Assembly: GCF_949987535.1 (NCBI RefSeq)
Contig: NC_080082.1
Location: 26,701,164 to 26,765,163, forward strand
Length of the DNA stretch: 64,000 bases
DNA from: Balaenoptera acutorostrata
Lineage: Eukaryota > Chordata > Mammalia > Artiodactyla > Balaenopteridae
Direction: 5' to 3'
This document shows positions 23,541-35,609 of the stretch, one piece after another. The notes beneath the pieces are model-generated. The model ran no database searches and was not told the origin of the DNA. It saw only the letters and a list, made by a program, of their open reading frames with translations. The position numbers and the translations under genes are program-made. Position 1 is the stretch's first letter. Every line of letters begins with the position of its first letter.

Positions 23541-23669
23541 TATGTTCCTATTAAATTCCATGAAAGAAACCCAGTGAGGGTCTGCAGTGCTGCTAGATGT
23601 CCACATGTTTGGCTTTTTTATTAAAATATTAGTAATAACTAATAATAACAATAAAAACAAACTTGTCAG

Positions 23670-23800
23670 TTTTGCCAGTCACTGTACAACTGCCTTCTAT
23701 AGATTAGCTTATTTAATCTTCACAGCTGCATCTCTATGAAGAAATACTAAAGCCATCACTGTAATTTTACCTTACATGTTGGTAGGTAGGCTGGTCTTAG
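23670..23800 (-). repeat. MIR-like fragment (antisense)
   Basis: 'gcttatttaatcttcacagc' is the antisense MIR 3' region; the rest is diverged. Confidence 0.45.
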
Positions 23801-23889
23801 AGAAAACAGTCAAGAAGAGATGGTGATTGGCTCAGGGAAGGTCACATGAACCAATCTAGACCAATCAGATTTCATCCCACATGTTTTTG

Positions 23890-24255
23890 TGGAATTCACA
23901 AGCCTCCAAGGCTTTTCTTAGGCTATTTCATCTGCCTGGAAGACCATCTATCTCTGCTTCATCCACTTGGTAAATTCCTGCTCATTTTTCAAAATGTCAA
24001 TCGTGATTTATTCTCAGAGCTTCCCACACACTGTTCATGTCTTCCTTTTTTGACCACTGGTGTTTCTTAAACCCATCTCCACTACGGCACTTCCCATACT
24101 GTGTTAGTTGCACAAATACTGTACACTAAAACGTGGTCTACTTGAAGGTAGGGCCCATGGCTTATTTATCTTTTTATGGCCAGTGTTAATTCCAGTGCCT
24201 AGAATACATTTATTAAATGAACAAATGAATGGACAGATGAATAAATGAATGACGT
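23890..24255 (+). repeat. L2 LINE 3' end
   Basis: 'tttcatctgcctggaagacc', 'cttgaaggtagggcccatgg', 'cagtgcctagaatac' and a gaatgaat-type tail. Confidence 0.75.
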
Positions 24256-24458
24256 TTATAAGGTTGGGTTGGATACAATTCCCTGTAACATTTATCAGCA
24301 ATAACTAGGTTCCCAGCTAAATGTTGTCTCCTATTAATTTCACAGGATGCCTTGGGTTATTTTTCTCATTTATTCCCCACATGTTGACTTCTGTGGACTA
24401 CCCAACACGCATCGTTTTTCTATTTGTCTACGTTACATTTTAAAATATCACAATTGTT

Positions 24459-24672
24459 ACACACGACTATATATAAAGTAAATAAACAACAAGGATCTAC
24501 TGTATAGCACAGGGAATTATATTCAATGTCTTGTAATAACCTATAATGGAAAAAATCTGAAAAAAATATGAATCACTTCACTGTATATGTGAAACTAATG
24601 CAACATTGTAAATTAACTATACTTCAGTTTTAACAAGATTAAAAAAAGATATCAAAGTTTGTAATACAAAAA
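24459..24672 (+). mobile_element. 5'-truncated L1 3' end
   Basis: 'ctactgtatagcacagggaa' and 'attaactatacttcagtttt' are L1 3' UTR hallmarks, followed by an A-rich tail. A degraded duplication (atatcacaattgtt / aaatcacaatcgtt) flanks it. Confidence 0.75.
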
Positions 24673-24689
24673 AGAAATCACAATCGTTG

Positions 24690-26540
24690 GTATATTCCTG
24701 CTGAGGTTTGTCATTAATTCCACCCAATTTGTGAAATAGCTGCATTGAGAGAAGAATAGTGGTCTCATCCTGAGTCCCTCCACTAACTTCCTCAGGAAAA
24801 TATTAGGGACTTTTGGTGCCACTGTCTCATCTAACAACAAACTTAGGAGGTAAGATGTCAGAATCATGGGCTTTTATCTGTGTCTCATGGTTAGTCTTCC
24901 TGAGTGTGGAAGAGAACATTTGGACTATTCTGAATGAAAGACAGTGAAGTAGATGTCTCTGACACTTGAATCCACCATATCGGAGTCTCTTAGCAATGAT
25001 AATCCTGTCACAGCTGTTAGAATTTATTCCTTTATCCATGTGACATTTTAACAGGAGACAAATCCAAGTTATTATAAACAGATATAAACCATTCAATCCA
25101 AAATGGCTCGTATTAGCAACTTCATCAAGCTGACAAGCCTTGTTTCTGAAAATTTGTAAATGTTATTCTTGTGCATTCGATTTTTTTTTCCCTCTACAAA
25201 GCCAAACCTGATTCAGGCTTTTGTCCTATGAAACTGCCAGCTTAAAATGTTTATTTAATTACATCCTAGGATGAGGGAGATGGAAATATACAGCCATTTA
25301 ACTAGCTAAGTGATGGAGGAAAAGGTTGGGACTGTTATTTGCTTGATTTTAGTGTTCTCTCAGTACCAGTGGCCTTGGTATCAAACAGGAGAGGGAGCCA
25401 TGGAAATTGAGGAATAAATTGAATGGATATTTGGAAAAGGCATTTTAGTGGGAGGAGAATAAGAGATTTCAAGTAAATTACTAGTTTATATATATATTTC
25501 CCAGATGACTCTGAATTCTTTATTTGAACTGACATGGGTTGGATAAATATACTGCTATCCCTCCTTGCCTGGTACAAAGAAGAAACAGACAGAAAAGGTG
25601 TGAAATTTAAACAGTATATGAAGAATAAATGCAAGCTAGAGGAAAGCCTGCAGTTCCTAGGTCTATACTGCTGAAGCATCTATGTATACATATTTCCAGC
25701 CCTACATTACACTTCCACTGTATTCTTAGTTCTCCTCCCCTGGTGGGTAAGTGCTCAGCTAATGGAACAAAGACGCTTGCTGAATGAATTACAAGGAAAA
25801 ATTTTTCTCCCCTTTGGATAGGCAGACCAGTTTTCAAACCGAAAGCAGAGCAATAAAAGCTACTGTAAAAATAGTACAATAAAATGACATGGCCAGACAT
25901 CACTAAAAAGAAGAAATGCCCAGTTCGTGGGGAGTTGTCATGGTAGGCATTTATTCCTGGGTACCATTTAGGCTTCCCAGGCGAAATGTGCTTACACGGA
26001 AATATAGTCACTTGAGATTTTCTGACTACACTGAGCAGAAGGATGAGGTGAAGTTAAGGCCAATGAGAAAGGTGGGACCAGGCCAGTCAATCATCAATCT
26101 GCTTGTTTCCAGGCTGTCCTCTGGAAACAATGGTGCCCACCATTCCCTAGCTTAGGACTTGAGTCGTATTATGTTTTATGCCACATCGTGGACAGAAGGC
26201 AGCTGACTACCAATCTCTCCAAGGAACTATGTAGTGCCCCTGGGCTACCGGAGGCCCTGCAAAGCCAGGTTGGTTCAAAGAGAGTGGTGTCCAGATTCGT
26301 TGTGTCAGCATTTGATTAAACATGATTTTAAGGGTAAATTGAATACATAAAACATGTAAAGTGAAGACATGGATCTGGTTGATTTTTGAGTTAAAGAGAC
26401 CAACAACCCACACCTTTACCCCTTCCTTCCTCCCTCCCTGAGGGAAGCCATGCAAACATTAGGCATATTTAAACTCCCTAAATTATATCAGCTGTGAAAA
26501 TTTTACTGTACAAAGGGTCCATATTTATAATGAAGACTAA
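24690..26540. other. No gene or clear repeat seen
   Basis: Unassigned. It contains minus-strand open frames of 134 and 114 residues (25607-26011, 25335-25679) with no recognisable domain; I treat them as chance frames. Confidence 0.35.
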
Positions 26541-26699
26541 TATAATGAGAGGACAATTGGACTGATATGAAAGACCAGGGCTTAAGTTCTGGCTCTAACA
26601 TGAACCCGACAGTACACAGGAACCACTGTAAGAATCCTAGATAAATATATGTAAGGCAGCCATGCTCACCTTTATTTTCAATTTTTCTCTTTCCCACCA

Positions 26700-26790
26700 T
26701 AACATTTACTCTCATTTTCTCAAATGTTGAGTGACTTAGCCAAGATCACAAAACCAGCAAGTGACCCAAACAAGACAACACCCTGATCTT
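26700..26790 (-). repeat. MIR-like fragment (antisense)
   Basis: 'gtgacttagccaagatcaca' with 'ccagcaagtgac' resembles the antisense MIR core. Confidence 0.4.
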
Positions 26791-26919
26791 GCCCACGGAA
26801 GCCAGGCGCTCGTGACAGAATATCCACCTATATATCATAAAATTCATAAATGCTAATTCAACACTTATCTTGGAAGAGAAGAAGACCTTGATTTGGAAGC
26901 TTTATTTCATACAAGAAAG

Positions 26920-26969
26920 AAAAAGGAAAGAAGGCAGGGAGGGAGGGAGGGAGGAGAAAATAAAGAAAG

Positions 26970-27003
<34 letters not shown>

Positions 27004-27362
27004 AAAAGAAAGAAAGAAAAAGAAAGAGAAAGAAAGAAAGAAAGAGAGAAAGAGAAAGAAAGAAAGAAAAGAAAGAAAGGAAGGAAGGAGGGAGGGAGGG
27101 GGAAGAGAAAGAGAGAAAGAGAAAGAAAGAAAGAAAGAAAGAAAGAGAGAAAGAAAGAAAAGAAAGAAAGAAAGGAGGGAGGGAGGGAGGGGGGAGAGAG
27201 AGGGAGAAAGACAAAGTAAGAAAGAAAGAAAGATAGAAAGAGAGAGAGAGGGAGAGAGAAAGAAAGAAAAGAAAGAAAGAAAGAAAGGAGGGAGGGAGGG
27301 AGGGGGGAGAGAGAGGGAGAAAGACAAAGAAAGAAAGCAAAAAAGAAAGAAAGAAAGAAAGT

Positions 27363-27398
<36 letters not shown>

Positions 27399-27451
27399 AG
27401 GAAAGAAGGAAAAAGAAAGAAAGAAAGAGAAAGGAAGGAAGGGAGGGAGGG
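26920..27451 (+). repeat. Long polypurine (GAAA/GGGA)n tract
   Basis: About 530 bases nearly all A and G on the plus strand. gaaa-rich stretches alternate with ggga-rich blocks. A gggggg-agagagaggg-agaaagacaaag module recurs at 27189 and 27302 (period 113), with a related block at 27098. All open frames here are low-complexity by-products. Confidence 0.95.
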
Positions 27452-27479
27452 AATTAAAAGGGGAGGCAGCCATCAGGGG

Positions 27480-29335
27480 CTTGAGAAGCTTGTCACATAG
27501 CCCAGGTTGACGTGTACACATATATCAGAGATTGGAGAGGGTCTAACCTACACACATCCCTGGCAAATGGAATCTGGCTGCACAAACAAAGGAGATACAA
27601 TAAAGCCCAGCAGAAAGTATAAGGCAGACCAGACTTAAATATGGCGTAATGTCTGAATGTACTCCTGAGCCCACCCACAAATCCACTGCCAGAGAATAAA
27701 AGCTTTGCTAGTTCAAATGTTTGAGCACAACCTCTGGCCAATTTTTGACAGCTCACCAAGCTATGCAGACATAGGGGCACCCCCTAGGAATCAAACAAAA
27801 ATAAAAGCAAGAAAAATAAAAAACTAAGCAGAGGCATCAGTGGCCACACATTATAGGAAAGACTTCACAGATTTCATTTAGGCAAGTTACTAAGCAAAGA
27901 GCAACAATTCTCAAAAGGAAAAAAAGAACCCAGAGTTGTTACAATATATTATCTACAATGTTCAGTATTCAGCAAAAGATTATGAAACATGCAAAGAAAT
28001 AAGTGTGACTCATAAAAAAAAAACAAAGCAGTCAATAGAAATTGTCAGTAAGTGTTCTCAGATATGGGATTTAGCAAAGATGTCAAAGAAGTTGTTAAAT
28101 ATGTTCAAGCTACATGAAACCATGTTTAAATAATTAAAGGAAAGTATGACAATAACTCAGTAAATAAAGAATCTCAAAAAACAGAGTTAAAATCAGTTAA
28201 AAATGGAAATTCTGGAGTTGAAAACTCAATAACATTAACCTACAGATCCAAGAAGTTCAGTGAGTCCCAAGTAAGATAAACATAAAAAGATCCTTATCTA
28301 GACATATCATAATCACAGAGAAAATCTTGAAAGCATTAAAAGAAAATGACTCATCACAGAGCAAACTTTATAGATCTAAATACATATGTAAGAGAATAAA
28401 GTTATCAAATCTTTTAAGAAACTATAAAAACAAAAGCAAATTAAATCCAAAGTAGAAGAAAAGAATAGATCACAGTAGAAATCAATAAAATAAAATGCAT
28501 AAAAACAATAGAGAAAATGAATGAAACCAAAAACTATTTTTTAAAAGATCACTTGACTTACACAAACTGACCAATAAAATAAGGGAGAAGACTCAAGTTA
28601 CCAAATTAGGAATGAATGAAAGAATATCATTAATGAGCCTATAGAAATTAAAAGGTTATAAGGAAATATTATCAACAACTTTATTTTAACAACCTAGACT
28701 ACTCAGATAAAATAGACAATTTCCTAGAAAGTTTCAAATTACCAAAACTGACTCAAGAAAAAATATACAATTTGAATAAGACAATAATGTATAAATAAAT
28801 TGAATTAATCATTTAAAAACCTTCCCACAAAGAAAAGCACAGAAAGTTTCACTGGCAAATTCTATCAAATATTTAAAGAAAATAACACAAATTCTTTCAA
28901 CAAATAGAAAAGAAGAAAGCACTTCTAACTCATTCTATGGAACTAGTGTTAGCTTTCATTAAAGCCAAACAAATACATCAAAAGAAAATCAGTATTCTTT
29001 ATGAATGTAAACACAAAAATCCTTAACAGTCCCAAACTGAATTCAACAACATATAAAAATGATGATATACTATGGCTGAGACTTACCCCAGAAATATAAG
29101 GTTGATTTGATATCCAAATTTTACTTAATGTGTTATACCATATTAATAGAATAATGGACAAAAGTCACATGATCATCTCAATAGATGCAGGAAAGACATT
29201 TGACAAGATTTCTGGGGAACGTTACCTATTGAGTTTCTGAGATGATATTAGGGATAGAGGATATCACATTAAATGGCAGATTGACAAACTGGACCTAAAA
29301 GGGGTGAAGTGGAAAATGTCCTTATATACAGTGAC
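27480..29335 (+). mobile_element. Old L1M body, degenerate
   Basis: Sense-orientation ancient L1. An ORF1-upstream region ('ccagagttgttacaatatat', then 'atgaaacatgcaaagaaat') leads to ORF1-like sequence. ORF2 reverse transcriptase remnants follow ('ttcactggcaaattctatca'; 'atctcaatagatgcaggaaa', which would encode the ISIDAGK motif). No frame survives. The 5' edge is uncertain and the copy stops inside ORF2. Confidence 0.75.
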
Positions 29336-29627
29336 AATGTGCAGTTTTGAAAGGCAGAGGTGAGGTCTACCTCAGAATGGGAGACAGCTGGCTGGGTTAC
29401 TACCATTCCTGGACGGCACAGTGATGGGAGATGCGGATCCATTAAGCCTAGTCGTGGAAGTCCTTCCTCATTTCACAAGTCTTCACAGCTCCCTACTCAC
29501 AAATCCATCCCAGAACTGGACTCAGGTGAGGCTAAGTCAGAATCCCAGACTCTCAAGTATTCGTATTATCCTTTTCTCCCCGTTTCTACTTCTGTGACTG
29601 CTACACTTTTATTTTTGTCCAGCTTTA
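29336..29627. other. Unassigned segment
   Basis: Lies between two L1 pieces. An open frame of 92 residues (29360-29638) has no recognisable domain. Confidence 0.3.
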
Positions 29628-29908
29628 CTGAGGTATGATGGACAAATAAAAATGATACACATATAGGGTGAACAAGGTGATGACTTACTACACATGTATG
29701 TAATGTGAAATGATGACCACAGTCAACTTGATTAAGACATCCATCACCTCACATAGTTACCATTCCTTTTTGTTGCTGTTTGTTTGTTTTGTAACTGCCA
29801 CCACCAAGTTTAGACTGCAGACAGTCTCTTCTGACTCCTTTTCTTTAGTAAGCATACACTGTAGAATGTCTTAGTACCAATTCAAGTTTTCTCATTTACA
29901 AAGTATTT
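29628..29908 (-). mobile_element. L1M 3' UTR fragment (antisense)
   Basis: 'agctttactgaggtatgatg' and 'catccatcacctcacatagt' are hallmarks of antisense L1M 3' ends. Confidence 0.75.
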
Positions 29909-30021
29909 AAAGTACATACTGTAGATAGCCTCATCCACCAGAGGGCAGACAGCAGAAGCAAGAAGAACTACAATGCTGCAGCCTGTGGAACAAAAACCAC
30001 ATTCACAGAAAGATAGACAAG

Positions 30022-30923
30022 ATGAAAAGGCAGAGGGCTATGTACCAGATGAAGGAACAAGATAAAACCCCAGAAAAACAACTAAATGAAGTGGAGATAG
30101 GCAACCTTCCAGAAAAAGAATTCAGAATAATGATAGTGAAGATGATCCAGGACCTTGGAGAAAGAATGGAGGCAAACATACAGAAGATGCAAGAAATGTT
30201 TAACAAAGACCTAGAAGAATTAAAGAACAAACAAACAGATGAACAATACAATAACTGAAATGAAAACTACACTAGAAGGAATCAATAACAGAATAACTGA
30301 GGCAGAAGAACGGATAAGTGACCTAGAAGACAGAATAGTGGTATTCACTGCTGCGGAACATAATAAAGAAAAAAGAATGAAAAGAAATGAAGACAGCCTA
30401 AGAGACCTCTGGGACAACATTAAACGCAACAATTCAAATTATAGGGGTCCCAGAAGGAGAAGAGAGAGAGAAAGGACCCAAGAAAATATTTGAAGAGATT
30501 ATAGTCGAAAACTTCCCTAACATGGGAAAGGAAATAGCCACCAAAGTCCAGGAAGCACAGCAAGGCCCATACAGGAAAAACCCAAGGAGAAACATGCCGA
30601 GACACATAGTAATCAAATTGGCAAAAATTAAAGACAAAGAAAAATTATTGAAAGCAGCAAGGGAAAATTGACAAATAACATACAAAGGAACTTGCATAAG
30701 GTTAACAGCTGATTTCTCAGCAGAAACTCTACAAGCCAGAAGGGAGTGGCATGATATACTTACAGTGATTAAAGGGAAGACGCTACAACCAAGTTTACTC
30801 TACCCAGCAAGGATCTCATTCACATTCGATGGAGAAATCAAAAGCTTCAGAGACAAGCAAAAGCAAAGAGAATTCAGCACCACCAAACCAGCTCTACAAC
30901 AAATGCTAAAGGAACTTCTCTAG
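30022..30923 (+). pseudogene. L1 ORF1 relic (RNA-binding chaperone)
   Basis: In active L1s ORF1 makes a trimeric nucleic-acid chaperone that coats L1 RNA. Here the ATG at 30022 opens a Lys/Glu-rich N-terminus (MKRQRAMYQMKEQDK). A frameshift follows near 30240. A second piece (30239-30493) carries heptad-like coiled-coil sequence (ITEAEERISDLEDR). A second frameshift near 30430-30490 leads into the third frame, which holds the RRM and C-terminal domain remnants and ends at TAG 30921. That part also has an in-frame TGA at 30669. The ancestral length, about 300 codons, fits mammalian ORF1. No functional product is expected. Confidence 0.88.
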
Positions 30924-30981
30924 GTGGGAAACACAAGAGAAGAAAAGGACCTACAAAAACAAACCCAAAACAATTAAGAAA

Positions 30982-33900
30982 ATGGTCATAGGAACATACA
31001 TATTGATAATTACCGTAAACGTGAACGGATTAAATGCTCCAACCAAAAGACACAGGCTTGCTGAATGGATACAAAAATAAGACCCATACATATGCTGTCT
31101 ACAAGAGACCCACTTCAGACCTAGGGGCACCTATAGACTGAAAGTGTGGGGATGGAAAAAGATATTCCACGCAAATGGAAATCAAAAGAAAGCTGGAGTA
31201 GCCATACACATATCAGATAAAATAGACTTTAAAATAAAGAATGTTACAAGAGACAAGGAAGGACACTACATAATGATCAAGGGATCAATCCCAGAAGAAG
31301 ATATAACAATTATAAATATATACGCACCCAACATAGGAGCACCTCAATACATAAGGCAACTGCTAACAGCTCTAAAAGAGGAAATTGACAGTAACACAAT
31401 AATAGTGGGGGAATTTAACATCTCACTTACACCAATGGACAGATCATCCAAAATGAAAATGAATAAGGAAACAGAAGCTATAAATGACACAATAGACCAG
31501 ATAGATTTAACTGATATTTATAGGACATTCCATCCAAAGACAGCATATTACACTTTCTTCTCAAGTGTGCATGGAACATTCTCCAGAATAGATTACATCG
31601 TGGGTCACAAATCAAGCCTCAGTAAATTTAAGAAAATTGAAATCATATCAAACATCTTTTCTGACCACAACGGTATGAGATTAGAAATGAATTATAGGGG
31701 AAAAAACCGTAAAAAAAACACATGGAGGCTAAACAGTACGTTACTAAATAACCAAGAGATCACTGAAGAAATCAAAGAGGAAATCAAAAAACACCTACAG
31801 ACAAATGACAATGAAAACATGATGATCCAGAACCTATGGGATGCAGCAAAAGCAGTTCTAAGAGGGAAGTTTATAGCTATACAAGCTTACCTCAAGAAAC
31901 AAGAAAAATCTCAAAGAAACAATCTAACCTTACACCTAAAGGCACTAGAGAAAGAAGAACAAACCAAACCCAAAGATAGCAGAAGGAAAGAAATCATAAA
32001 GAACAGAGCAGAAATAAATGAAATAGAAACAAAGAAAACAATAGCAAAGATCAATAAAACTAAAAGCTGGTTCTTTGAGAAGATAAACAAAATTGATAAG
32101 CCATTAGCCAGACTCACCAAGAAAAAGAAGGAGAGGACTCAAATCAATAAAATTAGAAATGAAAAAGGAGGAGTTACACCAGACACCGCAGAAATACAAA
32201 GCACCCTAAGAGACTACAACAAGCAACTCTATGCCAATAAAATGGACAATCTGGAAGGACAAATTCTTAGAAAGGTATAACCTTCCAAGACTGAACCAGG
32301 AAGAAATAGAAAATATGAACAGACCAATCACAAATAATGAAATTGAAACTGTGATTAAAAATCTTCCAACAAACAAAAACCCAGGATCAGATGGCTTCAC
32401 AGGTGAATTCTATCAAACATTTAGAGAACAGGTAACACCCATCCTTCTCAAACTCTTCCAAAAAATTGCAGAGGAAGGAACATTCCCAAACTCACTCTAT
32501 GAGGCCACCATCACCCTGATACCAAAACCAGACAAAGACACTACAAAAAAAGAAAATTACAGACCAATATCACTGATGAATATAGATGCAAAAATCCTCA
32601 ACAAAAGACTAGCAAACAGAATCCAACAACACATTAAAAGGATCATACACCATGATCAAGTGGGATTTAACCCAGGGATGCAAGGATTCTTCAATATATG
32701 CAAATCAATCAATGTAATACAGCATATTAACAAATTGAAGAAGAAAAACCATATGATCATCACAATAGATGCAGAAAAAGCTTTTGACAACGTTCAACAA
32801 CCATTTATGATAAAAACTCTCCAGAAAGTGGGCATAGAGGGAACCTACCTCAACATAATAAAGGACAAACCCACAGCAAACATCATTCTCAATGGTGAAA
32901 AACTGAAAGCATTTCCTCTAAGATCAGGAACAAGACAAGGATGTCCAAAACATAATTTTGGAAGTCCTAGCCATGGCAATCAGAGAAGAAAAAGAAATAA
33001 AAGGAATACAAATTGGAAAAGAAGAAGTAAAACTGTCACTGTCTGCAGATGACCTGACACTATACATAGAGAATCCTAAAAATGCCACCAGAAAACTACT
33101 AGAGCTAATCAATGAATTTGGTAAAGCTGCAGGATACAAAATTAATGCACAGAAATCTCTTGCATTCCTATACACTAATGATGAAAAATCTGAAAGAGAA
33201 ATTAAGGAAACACTCCCATTTATCACTGCAACAAAAAGAATAAAATACCTAGGAATAAACCTACCTAGAGAGACAAAAGACCTGTATGCAGAAAACTATA
33301 AGACACTGATGAAAGAAATTAAAGATGATACCAACAGATAGAGAGATATACCATGTTCTTGGATTGGAAGAATCAATATTGTGAAAATGACTCTACTACC
33401 CAAAGCAATCTACAGATTCAATGCAATCTCTATCAAATTACCAATGGCAGTTTTCACAGAACTAGAACAAAAAATCTTAAAATTTGTATGGAGACACAAA
33501 AGACCCCGAATAGCCAAAGCAGTCTTGAGGGAAAAAAACGGAGCGGGAGGAATCAGACTCCCTGACTTCAGACTATACTACAAAGCTACAGTAATCAAGA
33601 CAATATGGTACTGGAACAAAAACAGAAACATAGATCTATGGAACAAGATAGAAAGTCCAGAGGTAAGCCCACGTATCTATGGTCAACTAATCTATGACAA
33701 AGGAGGCAAGGATATAAAATGGAGAAAAGACAGTCTCTTCAATAAGTGGTGCTGGAAAAACTGGACAGCTACATGTAAAAGAATGAAATTAGAGCATTCC
33801 CTAACATCGTACACAGAAATAAACTCAAAATGGATTCAAGAGCTAAATGTAAGACCGGACACTATAAAACTCTTAGTGGAAAACACAGGAAGAACACTCT

Positions 33901-34769
33901 TTGACATAAATCACAGCAAGTTCTTTTTTGATTCACCTCCTAGAGTAATGGAAATAAAAACAAAAATAAACAAATGGGACCTAATGAATCTTCAAAGCTT
34001 TTGCACAGCAAAGGAAACCATAAACAAGACAAAAAGACAACCCTCAGAATGGGAGAAAATATTTGCAAATGAATCAACGGACAAAGGGTTAATCTCCAAG
34101 ATGTATAAACAGCTCATGCAGCTTAGTATCAAAAAAACAAACAACCCAATCCAAAAATGGGCAGAAGACCTAAATAGACATTTCTTCAAAGAAGACATAC
34201 AGATGTCCAAGAAGCACATGAAAAGCTACTCAACATCACTAATTATTAGAGAAATAAAAAACCAAAACTACAATGAGGTATCACCTCACACCAGTTAGAA
34301 TGGGCAACATCAGAAAATCTACAAACAACAAATGCTGGAGGGGGTGTGCAGAAAAGGGAACCCTCTTGCACTGTTGGTGGGAATGTAAATTGATACAGCC
34401 ACTATGGAGAACAGTATGGAGGTTCCTTAAAAAACTAAAAATAAAATTACCATATGATCCAGCAATCCCACTACTGGGCATATACCCAGAGAAAACCATA
34501 ATTCAAAAAGACACATGCACCCCAATATGTTCACTGCAGCACTATTTACAATAGCCAGGTCATGGAAGCAACCTAAATGCCCATCGACAGACGAATGGAT
34601 AAAGAAGATGTGGCACATATATACAATGGAATATTACCCAGCCATAAAAAGGAATGAAATTGGGTCATTTGTTGAGACGTGGACGGATCTAGAGACTGTC
34701 ATACAGAGTGAAGTAAGTCAGAAAGAGAAAAACAAATATCGTATATTAACGCATCTATGTGGAACCTAG
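30982..34769 (+). pseudogene. L1 ORF2 relic (endonuclease-reverse transcriptase)
   Basis: ORF2 normally supplies an APE-type endonuclease, a reverse transcriptase and a C-terminal Cys/His domain. The probable start is ATG 30982, with a premature TAA at 31078. The endonuclease part (to about 31720) shows NIYAPN, IIVGEFN (the usual DFN aspartate is Glu here) and SDHNGMR. The frame shifts near 32230-32280. The RT part (from 32231) shows [22 protein letters not shown] and GTRQGCP, then a small deletion and frameshift at about 32945. The catalytic box reads SADD instead of FADD (about 33045). TAG at 33339 interrupts the next segment, and two more frameshifts follow after 34270. The C-terminal C-x3-C-x7-H-x4-C pattern is intact near 34340-34385. 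Definitely inactive. Confidence 0.93.
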
Positions 34770-34973
34770 AAAAATGGTACAGATGAACCGGTTTGCAGGG
34801 CAGAAATTGAGACACAGATGTAGAGAACAAACGTATGGACACCAAGGGGGATAAGCAGCGGGGGCATGGGGGTGGTGGTGTGACGAATTGGGAGACTGGG
34901 ATTGACATGTATACACTGATGTGTATAAAATTGATGACTAATAAGAACCTGCTGTGTGAATAAATAAATAAAT

Positions 34974-35373
34974 AATATCACCAAGAACTTTTTCATTGTC
35001 ACACCCACAGGCATACCTTTCTTTCTTTCGCTGGATAACTTTCACTGGATCTCATATTAGCCTTCATTTCCTAAAGGAATGAGTTGTCCCTCCCACCTCT
35101 CACCAAGTCTGGGTCAGATACCACTCCTGTGTGCTCCTACAGCACCCTGAGCCCCCATGTCAGAGCCCTAATTCACTGAAGTGTATCCTAGCCTCCTGTG
35201 GGAAAGTCCATATATTCCTGTTGTATCCCCTGTACTGAGCCCAGTGCCTGGCATGGGACAAGTATTCAACTAATGTTTATTGAATGAATGAATGAATTTG
35301 CTGTATTAATCTTTGAATGTATTACCCTTCCATTTAAATACACATACATTTATATTTAAATCAATCAATAAAT
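34974..35373 (+). mobile_element. Candidate L1 3'-transduced flank (contains an L2 piece)
   Basis: This segment lies between the L1 tail and the downstream copy of the 13-bp repeat. It holds an L2 3' end at about 35040-35300 ('ccagtgcctggcatgggaca', tail gaatgaatgaatga) and then ends in 'tcaatcaataaataaa', which could be a second polyadenylation signal plus decayed tail. I infer that it was copied with the L1. Alternatively it is local sequence and the repeat is a coincidence. Confidence 0.5.
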
Positions 35374-35399
35374 AAAGTACATACTGATGTATGACGCTA

Positions 35400-35600
35400 T
35401 GAATTTGACTTATTACCTGTTGTGTGACCTTAAACCCTCTAAGCCTCAGTCTCCATATCTATGAGATGATGTTTATAATAATAGTACCTGCTTGAAAGAT
35501 CTGTTGGGAAGATTAATTGGAATAATGTATATAAATGCAAAACACGTAATGTGACACTAGTAAGAGTTAAATTAATTTGTTATTTTGTTATTAGGTACCA
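35400..35600 (+). repeat. MIR SINE
   Basis: 'acctgttgtgtgaccttaaa', 'ctctaagcctcagtctccat', 'ataatagtacctgcttgaaa' in sense order. Confidence 0.82.
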
Positions 35601-35609
35601 TATTAGTCC

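Larger units (their letters stand above)
29922..34973 (+). mobile_element. L1 retrotransposon, nearly complete, inactive
   Basis: About 5 kb of sense L1: a short remnant of 5' UTR, ORF1, an inter-ORF spacer, ORF2, the 3' UTR ('tgggagactgggattgacat') and an internal aataaataaata tail near 34960. Most of the 5' UTR is missing (5' truncation). Both ORFs are broken. The sequence is much less diverged than the L1M pieces around it, so it is a later arrival. The 5' junction directly follows the repeat aaagtacatactg (29909-29921), whose partner lies at 35374-35386, beyond the L1 tail. Confidence 0.93.

Noticed and set aside
25607..26011. 134-residue minus-strand open frame
   Set aside because: No homology or motif recognised. 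A frame this long is expected by chance in 64 kb of six-frame translation.
26858..27521. Long Lys/Arg/Glu- and Ser/Phe/Leu-rich open frames on both strands
   Set aside because: Low-complexity translation of the polypurine tract, open in several frames because stop codons are rare in such DNA.
31144..34769. Large open frames (378, 305, 273 residues) as host genes
   Set aside because: They are consecutive broken pieces of L1 ORF2.
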